Source: JBBSBL01 sp963735885 (lineage in GTDB: Bacteria > Actinomycetota > Thermoleophilia > Solirubrobacterales > Solirubrobacteraceae). From it: a DNA stretch of 64,000 nucleotides. A program made the position numbers and the translations under genes. Where the stretch lies: positions 682,001 to 746,000 of the forward strand of contig CAVTMP010000007.1 in assembly GCA_963735885.1 (NCBI GenBank), written 5' to 3'. This document shows positions 19,452 to 28,380 of this stretch, in pieces (positions within the stretch are counted from its first letter, which is position 1; each line of letters starts with the position of its first letter). The notes beneath the pieces were generated by a model. It was not told the DNA's origin, did no database searches, and worked only from the letters and a program-made list of their open reading frames with translations.

Positions 19452-19721
19452 ATGTGTCGCAACATCCGGACCCTGCACAACTTCGAGCCCCCGGCGACCG
19501 ACGAGGAGGTTCGCGCCGCCGCCCTCCAGTACGTCCGCAAGGTCAGCGGCTCGACGAAGCCCTCCCAGGCGAACGCCGAGGCGTTCGATCGCGCCGTCGA
19601 CGAGGTCGCGCAGGCGACGACCCGCCTGCTGGACCACCTCGTCACCACCGCGCCGCCGAAGAACCGCGAGGCCGAGGCGGCCAAGCGGCGGGAGCGGGCC
19701 GAGAAGCGCTTCGCGGCCTGA
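19452..19721 (+). CDS. DUF2277 family protein
   Basis: 89 residues beginning CRNIRTLHNFEPPATDEEV, which is the nearly invariant opening of the DUF2277 family, followed by ALQYVRKVSG. Small, helical, with a charged C-terminus rich in Glu, Lys and Arg. Function is unknown in the family. ATG at 19452 is 20 bp after the hydrolase stop; same orientation. Confidence 0.93.
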   Translation: MCRNIRTLHNFEPPATDEEVRAAALQYVRKVSGSTKPSQANAEAFDRAVDEVAQATTRLLDHLVTTAPPKNREAEAAKRRERAEKRFAA

Positions 19722-19784
19722 CGGCCGGGGCGGCGCCGTCGCCCGACCGGCAGCGCGTCGGCCTCGAGAGCCTCGTCGACCGCC

Positions 19785-20214
19785 TCAGGCCGGCGCCCGA
19801 TCACGGCCCTGGGCGAGCCGGATGTAGTTGCCGGAGGGGTCGTGAAAGCCCGAGACGATGCCGTACGGGCGCTCCTCGGGCGGTTTGGACGAACTCCACG
19901 CCGCGCCGCTCGAGCTCCTCGCAGGCCGCATAGCAGTCATCGGTGGTCAGGTAGATGGCCCCGCCGAGGCCCTTCGCCATCAGGCTGCGCACCTGGTCGG
20001 CCGTCTCGCGGTCCATGACCGGCGGGCCCGGGATGGCCATCAGGACGATCGCCACGTCGGGCTGCCCGACCGGGCCGACGGTGAGCCAGCGGAAGCCGCC
20101 CATCTCCGGCATGGTCGCGTCGACGCGCACCTCCATGCCGAGCTTCTCCGTGTAGAAGGCGAGCGCCTCGTCCTGGTCGTGAACCGAGAGCTGGGCGTGC
20201 TCGAGCTTGATCAT
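19785..20214 (-). pseudogene. VOC-family (glyoxalase-like) protein, one frameshift
   Basis: Starts MIKLEHAQLSVHDQDEALAF, a classic vicinal-oxygen-chelate opening, about 141 residues when repaired. One extra G near 19889 turns the last strand out of frame; without it the C-terminus reads FVQTPEERPYGIVSGFHDPS and then GNYIRLAQGRD, ending at a TGA at 19785. Metal ligands His6 and a C-terminal Glu-type position can be placed. Last gene of a minus-strand operon after the SRPBCC gene and a regulator remnant, a combination that commonly forms a small stress-linked cassette in actinobacteria. Substrate unknown. Confidence 0.8.
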
Positions 20215-20219
20215 CTGGC

Positions 20220-20452
20220 TCTCCTGGGGTCGGGGGGGGGTCCGCGGCTAAGGCGGTAATGGGGCGCGGCGCCGCGGTCTTCTCGGGAACGCTGCGGTCG
20301 GGGGCGGGCGCCGTAGGTCCGCGTGAACGCCGTCGTGAACGAGCCGACGCTCCGCGCGCCATGTCCTCCACGTCCAGCGGCTCGAAGTAGCGGACGTCGA
20401 CCAGGTCCTTGGCGCGCAGGAGGTGGCGGGCAGGCGGAGCGAAGCGCATCAT
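20220..20452 (-). pseudogene. AraC-family regulator remnant
   Basis: The ATG at 20452 overlaps the stop of the SRPBCC gene (ATGA). It reads RHLLRAKDLVDVRYFEPLDVEDMA, the first helices of an AraC DNA-binding domain (start at FAPPARHLL). A later frame gives GSFTTAFTRTYGARPRPQR, the end of the second helix-turn-helix. The residues between them are missing and the reading frame changes, so about 40 residues have been lost. Intact AraC proteins of this kind regulate the neighbouring SRPBCC and VOC genes. Confidence 0.55.
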
Positions 20453-20901
20453 GCCTGAGCGGAGACGAGCCGCTCGAGCTTGTCGAAGACGTCCGTCCAA
20501 CCGGCCCGGTGCAGCGCACGGCGCACCTCGGTCTTGAACGGGCCCTGCGTGAGGGCGACCTCCGTCGATTCGCCGAGATCCCGGAACGACAGGCGGACCA
20601 GGGTCTCGACGTCGTCGGGATCGGGGTCCTCCCAGACGAACGTGTAGGCAAGGCGGGCAGGCGGGTCGACCTCGCGGAACTCCCCCGTCAGATGGAAGCG
20701 GTCGCCTTCCGGCGGCTGCATCTCGATCCGGTAGCGCTTTCCGACGCGAGCGTCGAACTCCAAGCTCGGCGTGGTGAAGCCCTCCGGCCCCCACCACTTC
20801 GCCAACTCGACCGGGTCGACGAAGGCCGCGAACACGATCGAACGAGCCGCAGGAAGAACCCGCTTCATCTCGAGCGTGGACTCGTTCGGTCGCGCCGCCA
20901 C
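20449..20901 (-). CDS. SRPBCC (AHSA1-like) domain protein
   Basis: 150 residues with the Bet v1/AHSA1 pattern: FAAFVDPVELAKWWGPEGF near residues 24-42, YRIEMQPPEGDRFHLTGEF, then LVRLSFRDLGESTEV, and GWTDVFDKLERLV at the end. The fold forms a hydrophobic cavity for lipids or small aromatics. First gene of a minus-strand operon with the AraC remnant (four-base overlap) and the VOC gene. Confidence 0.9.
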   Translation of the reverse strand: MAARPNESTLEMKRVLPAARSIVFAAFVDPVELAKWWGPEGFTTPSLEFDARVGKRYRIEMQPPEGDRFHLTGEFREVDPPARLAYTFVWEDPDPDDVETLVRLSFRDLGESTEVALTQGPFKTEVRRALHRAGWTDVFDKLERLVSAQA

Positions 20902-20968
20902 TCGCGTGAGCCTATCCGGCGGACGGCTCGGCTCCTCCTCCGCCGGAGGAGCCGCGCCGGCCAGGCGA

Positions 20969-21041
20969 TGGAGCTAGGGGGACTCGAACCCCCGACCTCC
21001 TGGGTGCGATCCAGGCGCTCTCCCAACTGAGCTATAGCCCC
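20969..21041 (-). tRNA. tRNA-Ala (anticodon CGC)
   Basis: 73-nt cloverleaf on the minus strand. Acceptor GGGGCTA pairs with TAGCTCC, D-arm AGCTCAGTTGGGAGAGC, anticodon stem CCTGG/CCAGG around loop ATCGCAC giving anticodon CGC, and T-arm GGGGGTTCGAGTCCCCC. CCA is not encoded. Reads GCG alanine codons. Confidence 0.95.
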
Positions 21042-21148
21042 GCGTGGCGGCGGGACCGGAGGGTCCTGCGCCGAAGGTCGAAGTGTAGCCGCGCGACCAC
21101 GGTCCGGACCCGGCGCCGGCCCGCCGTCGCGCAGTACGCTTTCGAGCG

Positions 21149-21661
21149 ATGGGACTTCTCGACGACGCGATCCGGGAGCACCTCGACCTCAAGCGCCGCC
21201 ACGGCGCCGACCCGAGCGAGGTGGCCCGGCAGGAGTCGGAGGCGCTGGGGCCCGCGCGCCGGGAGGCGGAACCGGCCGCCGAGGACGGTCCCTCGGACGC
21301 CGCGCCCTTCGACGCGGACGCGGAGGGCGCGGTCGAGCCGGCCCCCCCGGAGGACGCTCCCGCCGTCGGCGACGCGACCGTCCCGGAGCCCGACGCCGAC
21401 GACGCCGGTCAGCCCACCGAGCACTTCGACGCGATCGCCGACGAGGGCGCGGAGGCTCCCGAGCCCCCGCCCGGCGGCGACCTGTTCGCGCCGGGCGAGG
21501 AGCCGTTCGCCGACGAGCCGCCCGAGCCGGCGGCGGGCGACCCCCCGGAGGCGGACGAGGACGTGCTCGAGGAGACGCCCGACTTCCTCCAGGAGACACC
21601 CGAGCACGACCGGCTCTGGTTCGAGCAGAAGCCGCCGAAGGATTTCGACTTCGACCACTGA
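21149..21661 (+). CDS. Conserved acidic hypothetical protein
   Basis: 170 residues. The first 35 (MGLLDDAIREHLDLKRRHGA) form a short amphipathic helix that looks conserved; residues 40-150 are an acidic, Pro/Ala/Glu-rich segment expected to be disordered; the last 15 end LWFEQKPPKDFDFDH, a second short conserved motif. Two short motifs at the ends of a disordered linker suggest an adaptor or tether (inference). No known function. Confidence 0.75.
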   Translation: MGLLDDAIREHLDLKRRHGADPSEVARQESEALGPARREAEPAAEDGPSDAAPFDADAEGAVEPAPPEDAPAVGDATVPEPDADDAGQPTEHFDAIADEGAEAPEPPPGGDLFAPGEEPFADEPPEPAAGDPPEADEDVLEETPDFLQETPEHDRLWFEQKPPKDFDFDH

Positions 21662-21873
21662 CGGCGGCCGGGACGTCCGTCCAGCGCGCCGCCGCGGGCT
21701 GCAGTCCCTACCGCTCTCGGCCGATTGCTTCCGGGCCGGCAACGCGACGGATCGCGGGACAGCGAGCACGCTGCCGGCGCGCGCTTGCCACACGGAGGGC
21801 AAGGACGCCGGGGAGAGCGCTCAAGGACGGGCGCTCTTCCCACTTAAGCGGACCGGCGCCGGCCTCCGTCGCG

Positions 21874-23241
21874 TCAGATGTACCCGCGGGTCTCGGCCGC
21901 CTCCACCACCCGCTGGATCCCCAGCTCGAAGGCGGCGGTCCGCAGCGGCACCGCCTCCCGCGCCGCCCGCTCGGCCACCTCGCGGTAGGCGCGCCGCATG
22001 ATCGTCCCGAGCTTGTCGTTGACCTCGCGCTCGTCCCAGCGGAAGTGCTGGAGGTTCTGCACCCACTCGAAGTAGGAGACGACCACCCCCCCGGCGTTGG
22101 CGAGGACGTCGGGGACGACGACGACGCCCTTGTCGGCGAGGATCGCGTCGGCGTCGGGCGTCGTCGGGCTGTTGGCGCCCTCGATCACCATCCGGCACTC
22201 GAGGCGGTCGGCGTTGCCGCCGTGGATCATCCCGCCGAGCGCCGCCGGGATGAACACCTCGCAGGGGACCGCCACGAGGTCCTCGCCCGGGATCGCCTCG
22301 ATCCCCCCGCCCGCGAACTCGGCGAGCTTCCCGCCGCCGGCCATGTGCCCGGCGAGCGCGTCGACGTCGATGCCGGCGTCCGAGCGGATCGCGCCGTACG
22401 CATCGGAGATCCCGACGATCGCCACCCCGAGCTGACGGAGGATGCGCGCCGCCCACGAGCCGACGTTCCCGAAGCCCTGGATGACGGCGCGCGAGTGGCG
22501 CGGGACGAGGTCGAGGGACGGGGCCGCCTCGCGGAAGACGTAGACGACGCCCCGGCCGGTCGCGGACTCCCGGCCGAAGCTCCCCTCGAGCGCGATCGGC
22601 TTGCCGGTGACGATCGCCGGCGTGTGCCCGTGCTGGCGACCGTACTCGTCCATCATCCAGGCCATGACCTGCGCGTTGGTGCCGACGTCGGGCGCGGGGA
22701 TGTCGCGCGTCGGCCCGAGCACCTTGTCGATCTTGGAGATGAACGAGCGCGTCACCTTCTCGATCTCGTCCGCCGAGAGCTCGCCCGGCGCGCAGTCGAC
22801 CCCGCCCTTCGCGCCGCCGAACGGGATGTTCGCGATCGCCGTCTTCCACGACATGAGCGACGCGAGCGCGCGGACCTCGTCGAGATCGACCTCCGGGTGG
22901 AATCGGACGCCGCCCTTGTACGGTCCGCGCGCCCCGTTGTGCTGCACGCGGAAGCCGGAGAAGACGGAGATCTCGCCGTCGGCCAGGCGCACGGGCACCT
23001 GGACCTGGACCTCGCGGTAGGACGAGAGCATCACGGCGCGGACGTCGTCGGGCAGCGCGATCCGGTCGGCGGCGGCGTGGAAGTAGCGCTGGACGATCTC
23101 GTAGTTCGAGAGCTCCGCGCCGCGGCGGTCAGGCGGGCGGTGATCGACGACCCGCGGCGAGTGGTCGGTCGGCGCGGCGCGGTCGACGGGGCCGCCATCG
23201 TCGCCGGCCGGCGCCGTCGCGCTCGTGCCCTTCTCCTCCAT
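21874..23241 (-). CDS. Glu/Leu/Phe/Val dehydrogenase (glutamate dehydrogenase)
   Basis: 455 residues. Substrate-binding Lys109 in RGPYKGGVRFHP and catalytic Lys145 in GGAKGGV, followed by the Rossmann motif VIQGFGNVGSWAA. GPTRDIPAPDVGTNAQVMAW and NAGGVVVSYFEWVQNLQ are typical of GDH. It interconverts glutamate and 2-oxoglutarate with NAD(P). The first 45 residues are a non-conserved hydrophilic leader; the ATG at 23241 is the best start because the family core begins about 20 residues after NYEIVQRYF. No disruption is seen. Confidence 0.93.
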   Translation of the reverse strand: MEEKGTSATAPAGDDGGPVDRAAPTDHSPRVVDHRPPDRRGAELSNYEIVQRYFHAAADRIALPDDVRAVMLSSYREVQVQVPVRLADGEISVFSGFRVQHNGARGPYKGGVRFHPEVDLDEVRALASLMSWKTAIANIPFGGAKGGVDCAPGELSADEIEKVTRSFISKIDKVLGPTRDIPAPDVGTNAQVMAWMMDEYGRQHGHTPAIVTGKPIALEGSFGRESATGRGVVYVFREAAPSLDLVPRHSRAVIQGFGNVGSWAARILRQLGVAIVGISDAYGAIRSDAGIDVDALAGHMAGGGKLAEFAGGGIEAIPGEDLVAVPCEVFIPAALGGMIHGGNADRLECRMVIEGANSPTTPDADAILADKGVVVVPDVLANAGGVVVSYFEWVQNLQHFRWDEREVNDKLGTIMRRAYREVAERAAREAVPLRTAAFELGIQRVVEAAETRGYI

Positions 23242-23346
23242 GGTGCCTCCCTCGGCGGCCCGGCCGGGTGGCCCGGGCCTCGGCCATCCTCCCATCCGAC
23301 CAAGGCCATGCCAACCCCGTTCCCGGTGCCTACACTGCGGCGAGGC

Positions 23347-23419
23347 GGGGCCATAGCTCAGATGGGAGAGCGCCTGCTTTGCAAGCAGGAGGTCGCCGGT
23401 TCGATCCCGGCTGGCTCCA
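23347..23419 (+). tRNA. tRNA-Ala (anticodon TGC), integration site
   Basis: 73-nt cloverleaf: acceptor GGGGCCA/TGGCTCC, D-arm AGCTCAGATGGGAGAGC, anticodon stem CCTGC/GCAGG around TTTGCAA giving anticodon TGC, T-arm GCCGGTTCGATCCCGGC. CCA is not encoded. Its last 46 bases (23374-23419) are repeated exactly at 34241-34286, so an integrative element has used the 3' half of this gene as attachment site while keeping the gene complete. Confidence 0.96.
23374..23419 (+). repeat. attL: 46-bp direct repeat within tRNA-Ala
   Basis: Starts CTGCTTTGCAAGCAGG at the anticodon arm and ends GGCTGGCTCCA at the discriminator base. Identical to 34241-34286. The identity begins inside the anticodon stem, the typical crossover region for tyrosine integrases using tRNA genes. 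Confidence 0.93.
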
Positions 23420-23900
23420 TGGGGGGAAGTACCTGCAAAGCGGCCACTTCCGGGACAAGCCGGGCTCGGCGTGAGTTGGGTCGCTACCGCGTTTGGGTAC
23501 CAAACGGCGCAAAACCGGGCGGAGACGTCGGTCACGGGACCCGGGCGCCGGCCGACGGCCCCGCCACCCCGCTCGCGCGTCCGGCGGGTCCCATCCGGCT
23601 AGGAATCCGGGCTCGTGCTGGGGCTATAACCCACTTTGGTGTCGACGGGCGACACTCGGCCTGAGGGGGCGCCGATGCGGTGGGTCCCCGGCGTGCGAAA
23701 CCTGGCTAGCGCCCGGCGCGTCCACGTCTCGCGGGCCTCACCCTGCCCACCGCTCGTCGTCCCACGCCGGGGGGCGGTCCAGTGGTGGCGCCGCCGCCCG
23801 TCACGCGACGACATCTGGGCGAGCGGACGGCCCCGGACCTCGGTGCCGGGCATGGTGTTCCTACGAAGGGGACGGTGCGCGTGGCGTCGAACTACGCCGC
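23420..23900. other. Left end of element, no gene recognised
   Basis: 481 bp between attL and the TMEM175-like gene. Frames are open through parts of it but none gives a recognisable protein. It would be expected to hold integrase arm sites; no clear direct or inverted repeat could be found by eye. A GAAGGGGACGG stretch near 23865-23875 could be the ribosome site for the next gene. Confidence 0.4.
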
Positions 23901-24524
23901 GTGCGCGACCGCTGGAGCACGAGCCGCCTCGAGGCGTTCAGCGACGGTGTGTTCGCGATCGCGATCACCCTGCTCGTGCTCGAGATCAATGTCCCCGAGA
24001 GCGCGTTCGACGACCTCTGGAAGGGCATCGCCGACCAGTGGCCTTCGTACCTGGCCTACGCGACGAGCTTCATCACGATCGGCGGCCTGTGGCTCGCCCA
24101 TCACAGAATCTTCCACCGCCTGGCGAGCGCCGACGGCATGGTCATGCGCCTCAACATCCTGCTGCTCATGCTCGTCTCCTTCCTCCCGTTCCCCACAAGG
24201 CTCCTCGCAGAGGCGATCCACCGGACAACCGCCGAGCGCACCGCGGTCATCTTCTACGGCCTCGTGCTACTGGCGATCTCGGTCCTGATCAGCGTGCTCT
24301 GGCGCTACGTCGCCGCGCACCGGGACCTGCTCGAACCCGACGTCACCGACGCGGACGTCAAGGCCATAACCCTGCTGACGACCCCGAGCATGGGCTTCTA
24401 CATCGTCGTCCTGGCCCTCGCGCTGCTCGCACCGCAGGTCGCCGCCTTCGGCTACCTGCTGATCGCCGTGATCGTCATGTTCCGCCAACGCGGCGACCGC
24501 ACCCCCGCATCCACACCCACCTGA
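23901..24524 (+). CDS. TMEM175 family (DUF1211) potassium-channel-like membrane protein
   Basis: About 207 residues from a GTG at 23901. It opens with the family hallmark RLEAFSDGVFAIAITLLVLE (residues 9-28), whose FSD motif lies in the first membrane helix. Six membrane segments follow, including LAYATSFITIGGLWLAHH, LNILLLMLVSFLPFPTRLL and the last, FGYLLIAVIVMF, which is one repeat of the family. Bacterial members form tetrameric potassium-selective channels. Exact start is unclear: a GTG at 23881 has a better ribosome site but is in another frame, which would need one extra base removed. First gene inside the left end of the element. Confidence 0.88.
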   Translation: MRDRWSTSRLEAFSDGVFAIAITLLVLEINVPESAFDDLWKGIADQWPSYLAYATSFITIGGLWLAHHRIFHRLASADGMVMRLNILLLMLVSFLPFPTRLLAEAIHRTTAERTAVIFYGLVLLAISVLISVLWRYVAAHRDLLEPDVTDADVKAITLLTTPSMGFYIVVLALALLAPQVAAFGYLLIAVIVMFRQRGDRTPASTPT

Positions 24525-24647
24525 CCGCAAGCCGCCGCGCGCCCCGGGTCCGAAGCGGAAGCGCGGCAATCAGCGCCGAACCAACGGGCGACGCGACGGC
24601 GGGAGCAGCGCAGTTGGCATCCCGGCCACTCGCTGCGCCGACCTGGC

Positions 24648-25181
24648 CTACTTGTTGATTGCGTCTTCGACCTCGACTCCGGAGTCCTCGATCGCCTTCT
24701 TGAGCTTGTCGTAGTCGCCGGAGTCGATCGCCTTACTGATCTTCTTGTCGGACTTGGCGAGCGCTCGGTCGATCCCGTCGAGGTAGACGTCATCGATGAC
24801 CGCGACGATCGCGGACGACCCGGGAGCCAGGTACTCCTCCAGGTCGACGCCGAGCTTCTTCTCCTCGTGGCGCTTGGTGAGTTCTCCGATGCCGGCGCCG
24901 ATCCCGGCGCCGATGGCGGTGGCGGCCAGCAGCGGGGGGGCGAAGAGTCCCACAACGAGCCCGCCAAGCCCGCCAATCGCCGCGCCGCCGACTGGCTGGC
25001 CGCCGGCGGCGCCATGCTCCTTCACGTCGACGCTGCCCTCGGCGTCGCGGCGCATGACGACCGAACCGACGACGGCGACGTCGCCGCCGGCCTGAGCGGC
25101 CTTCAGTGCCTGGAAATCCTCGTTCGCGGCGTCGGGGTCCGCGTACGACGCGACGTACAGCACGAGGTTGGGATCGGACAC
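24648..25181 (-). CDS. DUF1269-type membrane protein
   Basis: 177 residues from a GTG at 25181 with AAGGAG at 25187-25192. N-terminal 45 residues (VLYVASYADPDAANEDFQAL) form a ferredoxin-like alpha/beta fold; a glycine zipper segment (GGAAIGGLGGLVVGLFAPP through AIGAGIGAGIGELT, about residues 62-100) could insert in a membrane; the C-terminus SSAIVAVIDDVY is the second alpha/beta half, followed by a charged helical tail. DUF1269 proteins are stress-linked and of unknown biochemistry. Convergent with the TMEM175-like gene. Confidence 0.85.
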   Translation of the reverse strand: MSDPNLVLYVASYADPDAANEDFQALKAAQAGGDVAVVGSVVMRRDAEGSVDVKEHGAAGGQPVGGAAIGGLGGLVVGLFAPPLLAATAIGAGIGAGIGELTKRHEEKKLGVDLEEYLAPGSSAIVAVIDDVYLDGIDRALAKSDKKISKAIDSGDYDKLKKAIEDSGVEVEDAINK

Positions 25182-25333
25182 GAGTTGCTCCTTCGGCGTT
25201 CAGCTGATGACTTGCGAGTCGGGATCGCTGGGCGAATCGCCGGCAGCCGGTGGGCATGCTAGGTCAAGTCCGGCATCACGGGGCAGCTCGTGAGCGATGA
25301 CGCCGCCCGATCCTCGCGCCGTTGCGGCGCTTG

Positions 25334-26346
25334 CTAGCGGCGGCGGGCGACGACGGTGGTCGCGATGACGAGGGAGGCCGCGACGAGCGCGCCGAGGGCG
25401 CCGAGCCAGTTGACGCCGGTGCTCTGGCGGACGTGGTCGGCGTAGGCGACGAAGGCGATCGGGACGGCGATCGACAGCGCGAGCAGCCCGGCACGCAGCA
25501 GGTCGCGCCTGGTGCGGCCGCGGTCGTCGCGCTCGCCCGCGGCGGCGGCCGCAGCTTCGGCGGTGGCCGACTCGCCGCCGTAGAAGCTCATCGTGCGGTG
25601 GCCGAGGCTGCGGGCGTGGCTCTCGCAGCCCCAGGCCATCGCGATCATGAAGCTGACCGGGAGCACCCACGTGATCGCCCAGATGGCGGCGCCGACGAGG
25701 AAGCCGAGTGTGGCCTTCAGCCGCCAGTGCGCGTCCTTGTCGCCGCTTCGTCGGAGGGGGCGGAGAGGAACCCGCCGTAGATCAGCAGCATGTAGACGCT
25801 GTGCACCCACACACGCAGCGACCGCCGCGCGGTCGGCTTCTCCGGAGCCGGGCTGTCGCGCACCTCCACCAAGGTCGCGCGCGCCGCGTCGACCGTCGGG
25901 TGGACGCCGCGCAGCACCAGCACCTGGGCGCTCGTCTCCAGCGCACTCGGGTCGTGGCCGTAGAGCGCCGCGATGCGCCGCTCCATGACCCCTTCCTGCC
26001 AGAGGTACGCGAGGTAGCCGGGGACCAGCGCGATCAGGAACGGCGTCCCCGAGACCGCCCCGTCGATGCGCGCGACCTGCGCGGTCTGGGTACGCACCTC
26101 CTCAGCGATCAGCGCGCGCGGAACATCCGGTCGCTCCTCCTGGACCCGGTCCGCCCAGTCCAAGGAATCCTCGCCGAGCTGCTGCGAGCCGAACAGCGTG
26201 AGCCGCTCGGCGACGTGCTCCGGATCGCGATAGGCGATCCGCGCCAGCCGCCGCCCCGCCGACAGCCCGCGCCGGATGCGTCCGGACGATCGCGGCGGCC
26301 CGTCGCCGTCCGGCGGCCCCTCGGTGCCCGCATCAGAAGACGCCAT
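25334..26346 (-). pseudogene. Membrane protein of unknown function, one frameshift
   Basis: About 335 residues when bridged near 25745, where the frame switches after MLLIYGGFLSAP. The N-terminal half is soluble and helical (RIAYRDPEHVAERLTLFGSQ, then EERPDVPRALIAEEVRTQ) with a first membrane segment FLIALVPGYLAYLW; the C-terminal half has three more membrane segments (LGFLVGAAIWAITWVLPVSF, LLALSIAVPIAFVAY, LGALGALVAASLVIATTVV). The family was not recognised. Between the DUF1269 gene and the ion channel within the element, so it may belong to the same membrane-directed cargo set. Confidence 0.6.
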
Positions 26347-26459
26347 CGGTGCAATCTAGCCGCCGGAGGCGCTCCGGGGCGCGAGGCGCCGCGTGCGTGG
26401 CCTTGGGCTGTTTCCGTGCAGCGGGCAGGAGCGGCGCGCGTGCACCCGAACGTCCAGGG

Positions 26460-27196
26460 ATGCCCGACGAGCGCCGCAGCACCCGGCTGGGCCGTCTGCG
26501 CGGCCGCCGCGAGACGCCGCTCGAGCTGGCCGAGCGGATCGCCGACGCCTACGGCCTGGTCCTCGTCCTGATCCTGGTCACATTCGTCGTGATGATGACC
26601 CTGCCGCCCGAGGGCTGGGGCGGCCGCGTCGCGGCCGTCGCGGTCGCCGGACTGACCGCGATCGTCGCGTTCACGAGCTCCGACGTGCGCCCCGCACGGG
26701 TGCGCCTGGCGGCCGTGATCGCGGGCGCCGCCGTCGTCGCGGCGATCATCGCCGAGCGCATCCCGTCGGATCGCCTGCTCGGCGTCGCGTTCGGCACCGC
26801 CGCGATCCTGCTGGCGATCGCGGCCGTCACGATCCTGCGGCGCGTGATCGTCGGCGCCAGCCATGGTCGACTTCCGCACGATCCTCGGGGCGGTCAGCGT
26901 GTTCACGCTGCTCGGCCTGCTCTTCGCGTTCCTCTACGTGGCGTTCAGCCGCTGGACGCCACAGCGCCTTCTTCACCGGCGTTGATCATGCGCGCGCCAG
27001 CGACTACGTCTTCTTCAGCTACACGACCCTCACGACGACCGGCTACGGCAACCTCGTCCCGGCCGGGACGGTCGGCCAGTCCTTCGCGGTCTTCGAGATG
27101 CTCGTCGGCCAGATCTTCCTCGTCACGCTCGTCGCCGGGCTCGTGAGCCTCTGGCGCCCGGGCGCCGCACGAAGGCACCGGCCGACCGCACCGTGA
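26460..27196 (+). pseudogene. Potassium-channel-like (Ion_trans_2) protein, two frameshifts
   Basis: About 245 residues. N-terminal 130 contain four membrane segments (LVLVLILVTFVVMM, VAAVAVAGLTAIVAF, LAAVIAGAAVVAAIIA, GTAAILLAIAAVTIL). An extra C near 26863 (bridged: ASMVDFRTILGAVSVF) and an extra C near 26962 (bridged: TPQAFFTGVDHARASDYVFF) precede the pore, where TTLTTTGYGNLVPAG carries the potassium selectivity filter TTGYG, then a final inner helix IFLVTLVAGLVSLW. This is a 2TM-pore domain fused to an N-terminal four-helix region. Both breaks are single extra bases. Confidence 0.8.
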
Positions 27197-27851
27197 TCGA
27201 CGTGGGGCCGACCGGGTCGGTGACCATCCGCGACGCGCAGATCACCGGGGGGCGCACGCCGAACGGCGTCTACGCGCCGTCACGCGCCCGCGGAGATCGA
27301 GGCGGCGCTGATCTGCCTCGCGCACGAACGGCGGCAACCTCCGCGCGTCCGAGCGCGAGCTCCGCGCGGCCGGCGTCCAGATCAGCCGCCAGACGCTGGC
27401 CCGCTGGCTCGACGACCCGCAGCTCTCGACCCGCTACGGCGAGATCGTCGAGCGGGTCGCGCCGGAGCTCGAGGCCGAAGCCGTCAGCATGGCCCGCAGC
27501 ATCATGCGCCAGACCGCAGAGCGCGAAGCCCAGGCGCTCGACATGCTCGACCCCTCCAAGCCCAACGAGTTCGCGAAACTCACCGGCGGGCTGCGGAACC
27601 TCAGCACGAGCAAGGCGCTCCAGAGCGACAAGATCATCCTCCCGCTCACCCACCGCCCGTCGCAGATCCACGGCCTCGCGGCCCCCGCCGAGGAGAACCT
27701 CGCCGCGCTGCGGCGCCTGTGCGCTCAGCCCACCGCGCCGCGGCCGAGACAGAGCGCCGGATGCCGGGGGTTGGTGGCGCGCTATGGCTGTAGACGACGG
27801 CCTTCGCGTGGATCGCGCAGTCGTGCGGCCGTGATGGTGACGTACCCGTAG
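27193..27851 (+). pseudogene. Phage-type helix-turn-helix protein (small-terminase-like), frameshifted
   Basis: Bridging two single extra bases near 27280 and 27310 gives APAEIEAALICLAHE, then GGNLRASERELRAAGVQISR and QTLARWLDDPQLSTRYGEIV, followed by an intact helical stretch MARSIMRQTAEREAQALDML from 27489. A helix-turn-helix followed by a long helical region that starts with an acidic helix is the layout of phage small terminase and related element proteins; the resemblance is of pattern only. The GTG at 27193 overlaps the stop of the channel gene. The end is uncertain and overlaps the collagen-like gene on the other strand. Confidence 0.45.
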
Positions 27852-28380
27852 ACGAGGGCCACGGTGCGGTCCGGTCCCTCGCTGACTGCCTCTGGCTGCC
27901 GGTGATGACGGATGAGTAGGCGGGGCGGGACCGCGGAAGGCCACGAAGCAGGGCGGCGCCTGGGCCGACGCCGCAACAACGGCGTGAGCGGTGGTGTTGT
28001 CGATCCCGAGTCGCAACTCCCGCACTCCAGCGATCGGGCACGTCCCGGCACCAGATCGATGACGAGCGTGCCGATGTTCGGGATCGCCAGTATCGGCGTC
28101 CCGTCGTAGGCGGGTGGATCGGCGAACGGGGCCAGGTTCGTCGTTGCGTCGCCCGTGATGACGGTCGTGCCGGGATCGCCCCTGTCGCCCTTCAGTCCCT
28201 GGATGCCTGGGATGCCCTGGCCGCCGGCATCGCCCCTCAGTCTTGGATACCCTGACGCCCGGCGCCCACGCTGGCCGAGCGCCCTGGACGCCCTGGACGC
28301 CCGGCAGCCCGCGCGGGCCGGGGTCGCCCTTCGCGCCCTTGGGGAGACAGCACGCTCGCGGACAACGTGACCGGCGACGG
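27782..28380 (-). pseudogene. Collagen-like (Gly-X-Y) repeat protein, frameshifted
   Basis: On the minus strand the sequence reads KGAKGDPGPRGLPGVQGVQG and, in another frame, GGQGIPGIQGLKGDRGDPG, both strict Gly-X-Y repeats, then TTVITGDATTNLAPFADPPA and ILAIPNIGTLVIDLVPG. The last part resembles the beta-sandwich tail of bacterial collagen-like surface proteins (continuing in a further frame with RELRLGIDNTTAHAVVAA). At least three frame changes are needed. Such proteins are surface-exposed fibres; in an element it may be a tail-fibre-like or adhesin relic. Confidence 0.6.
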
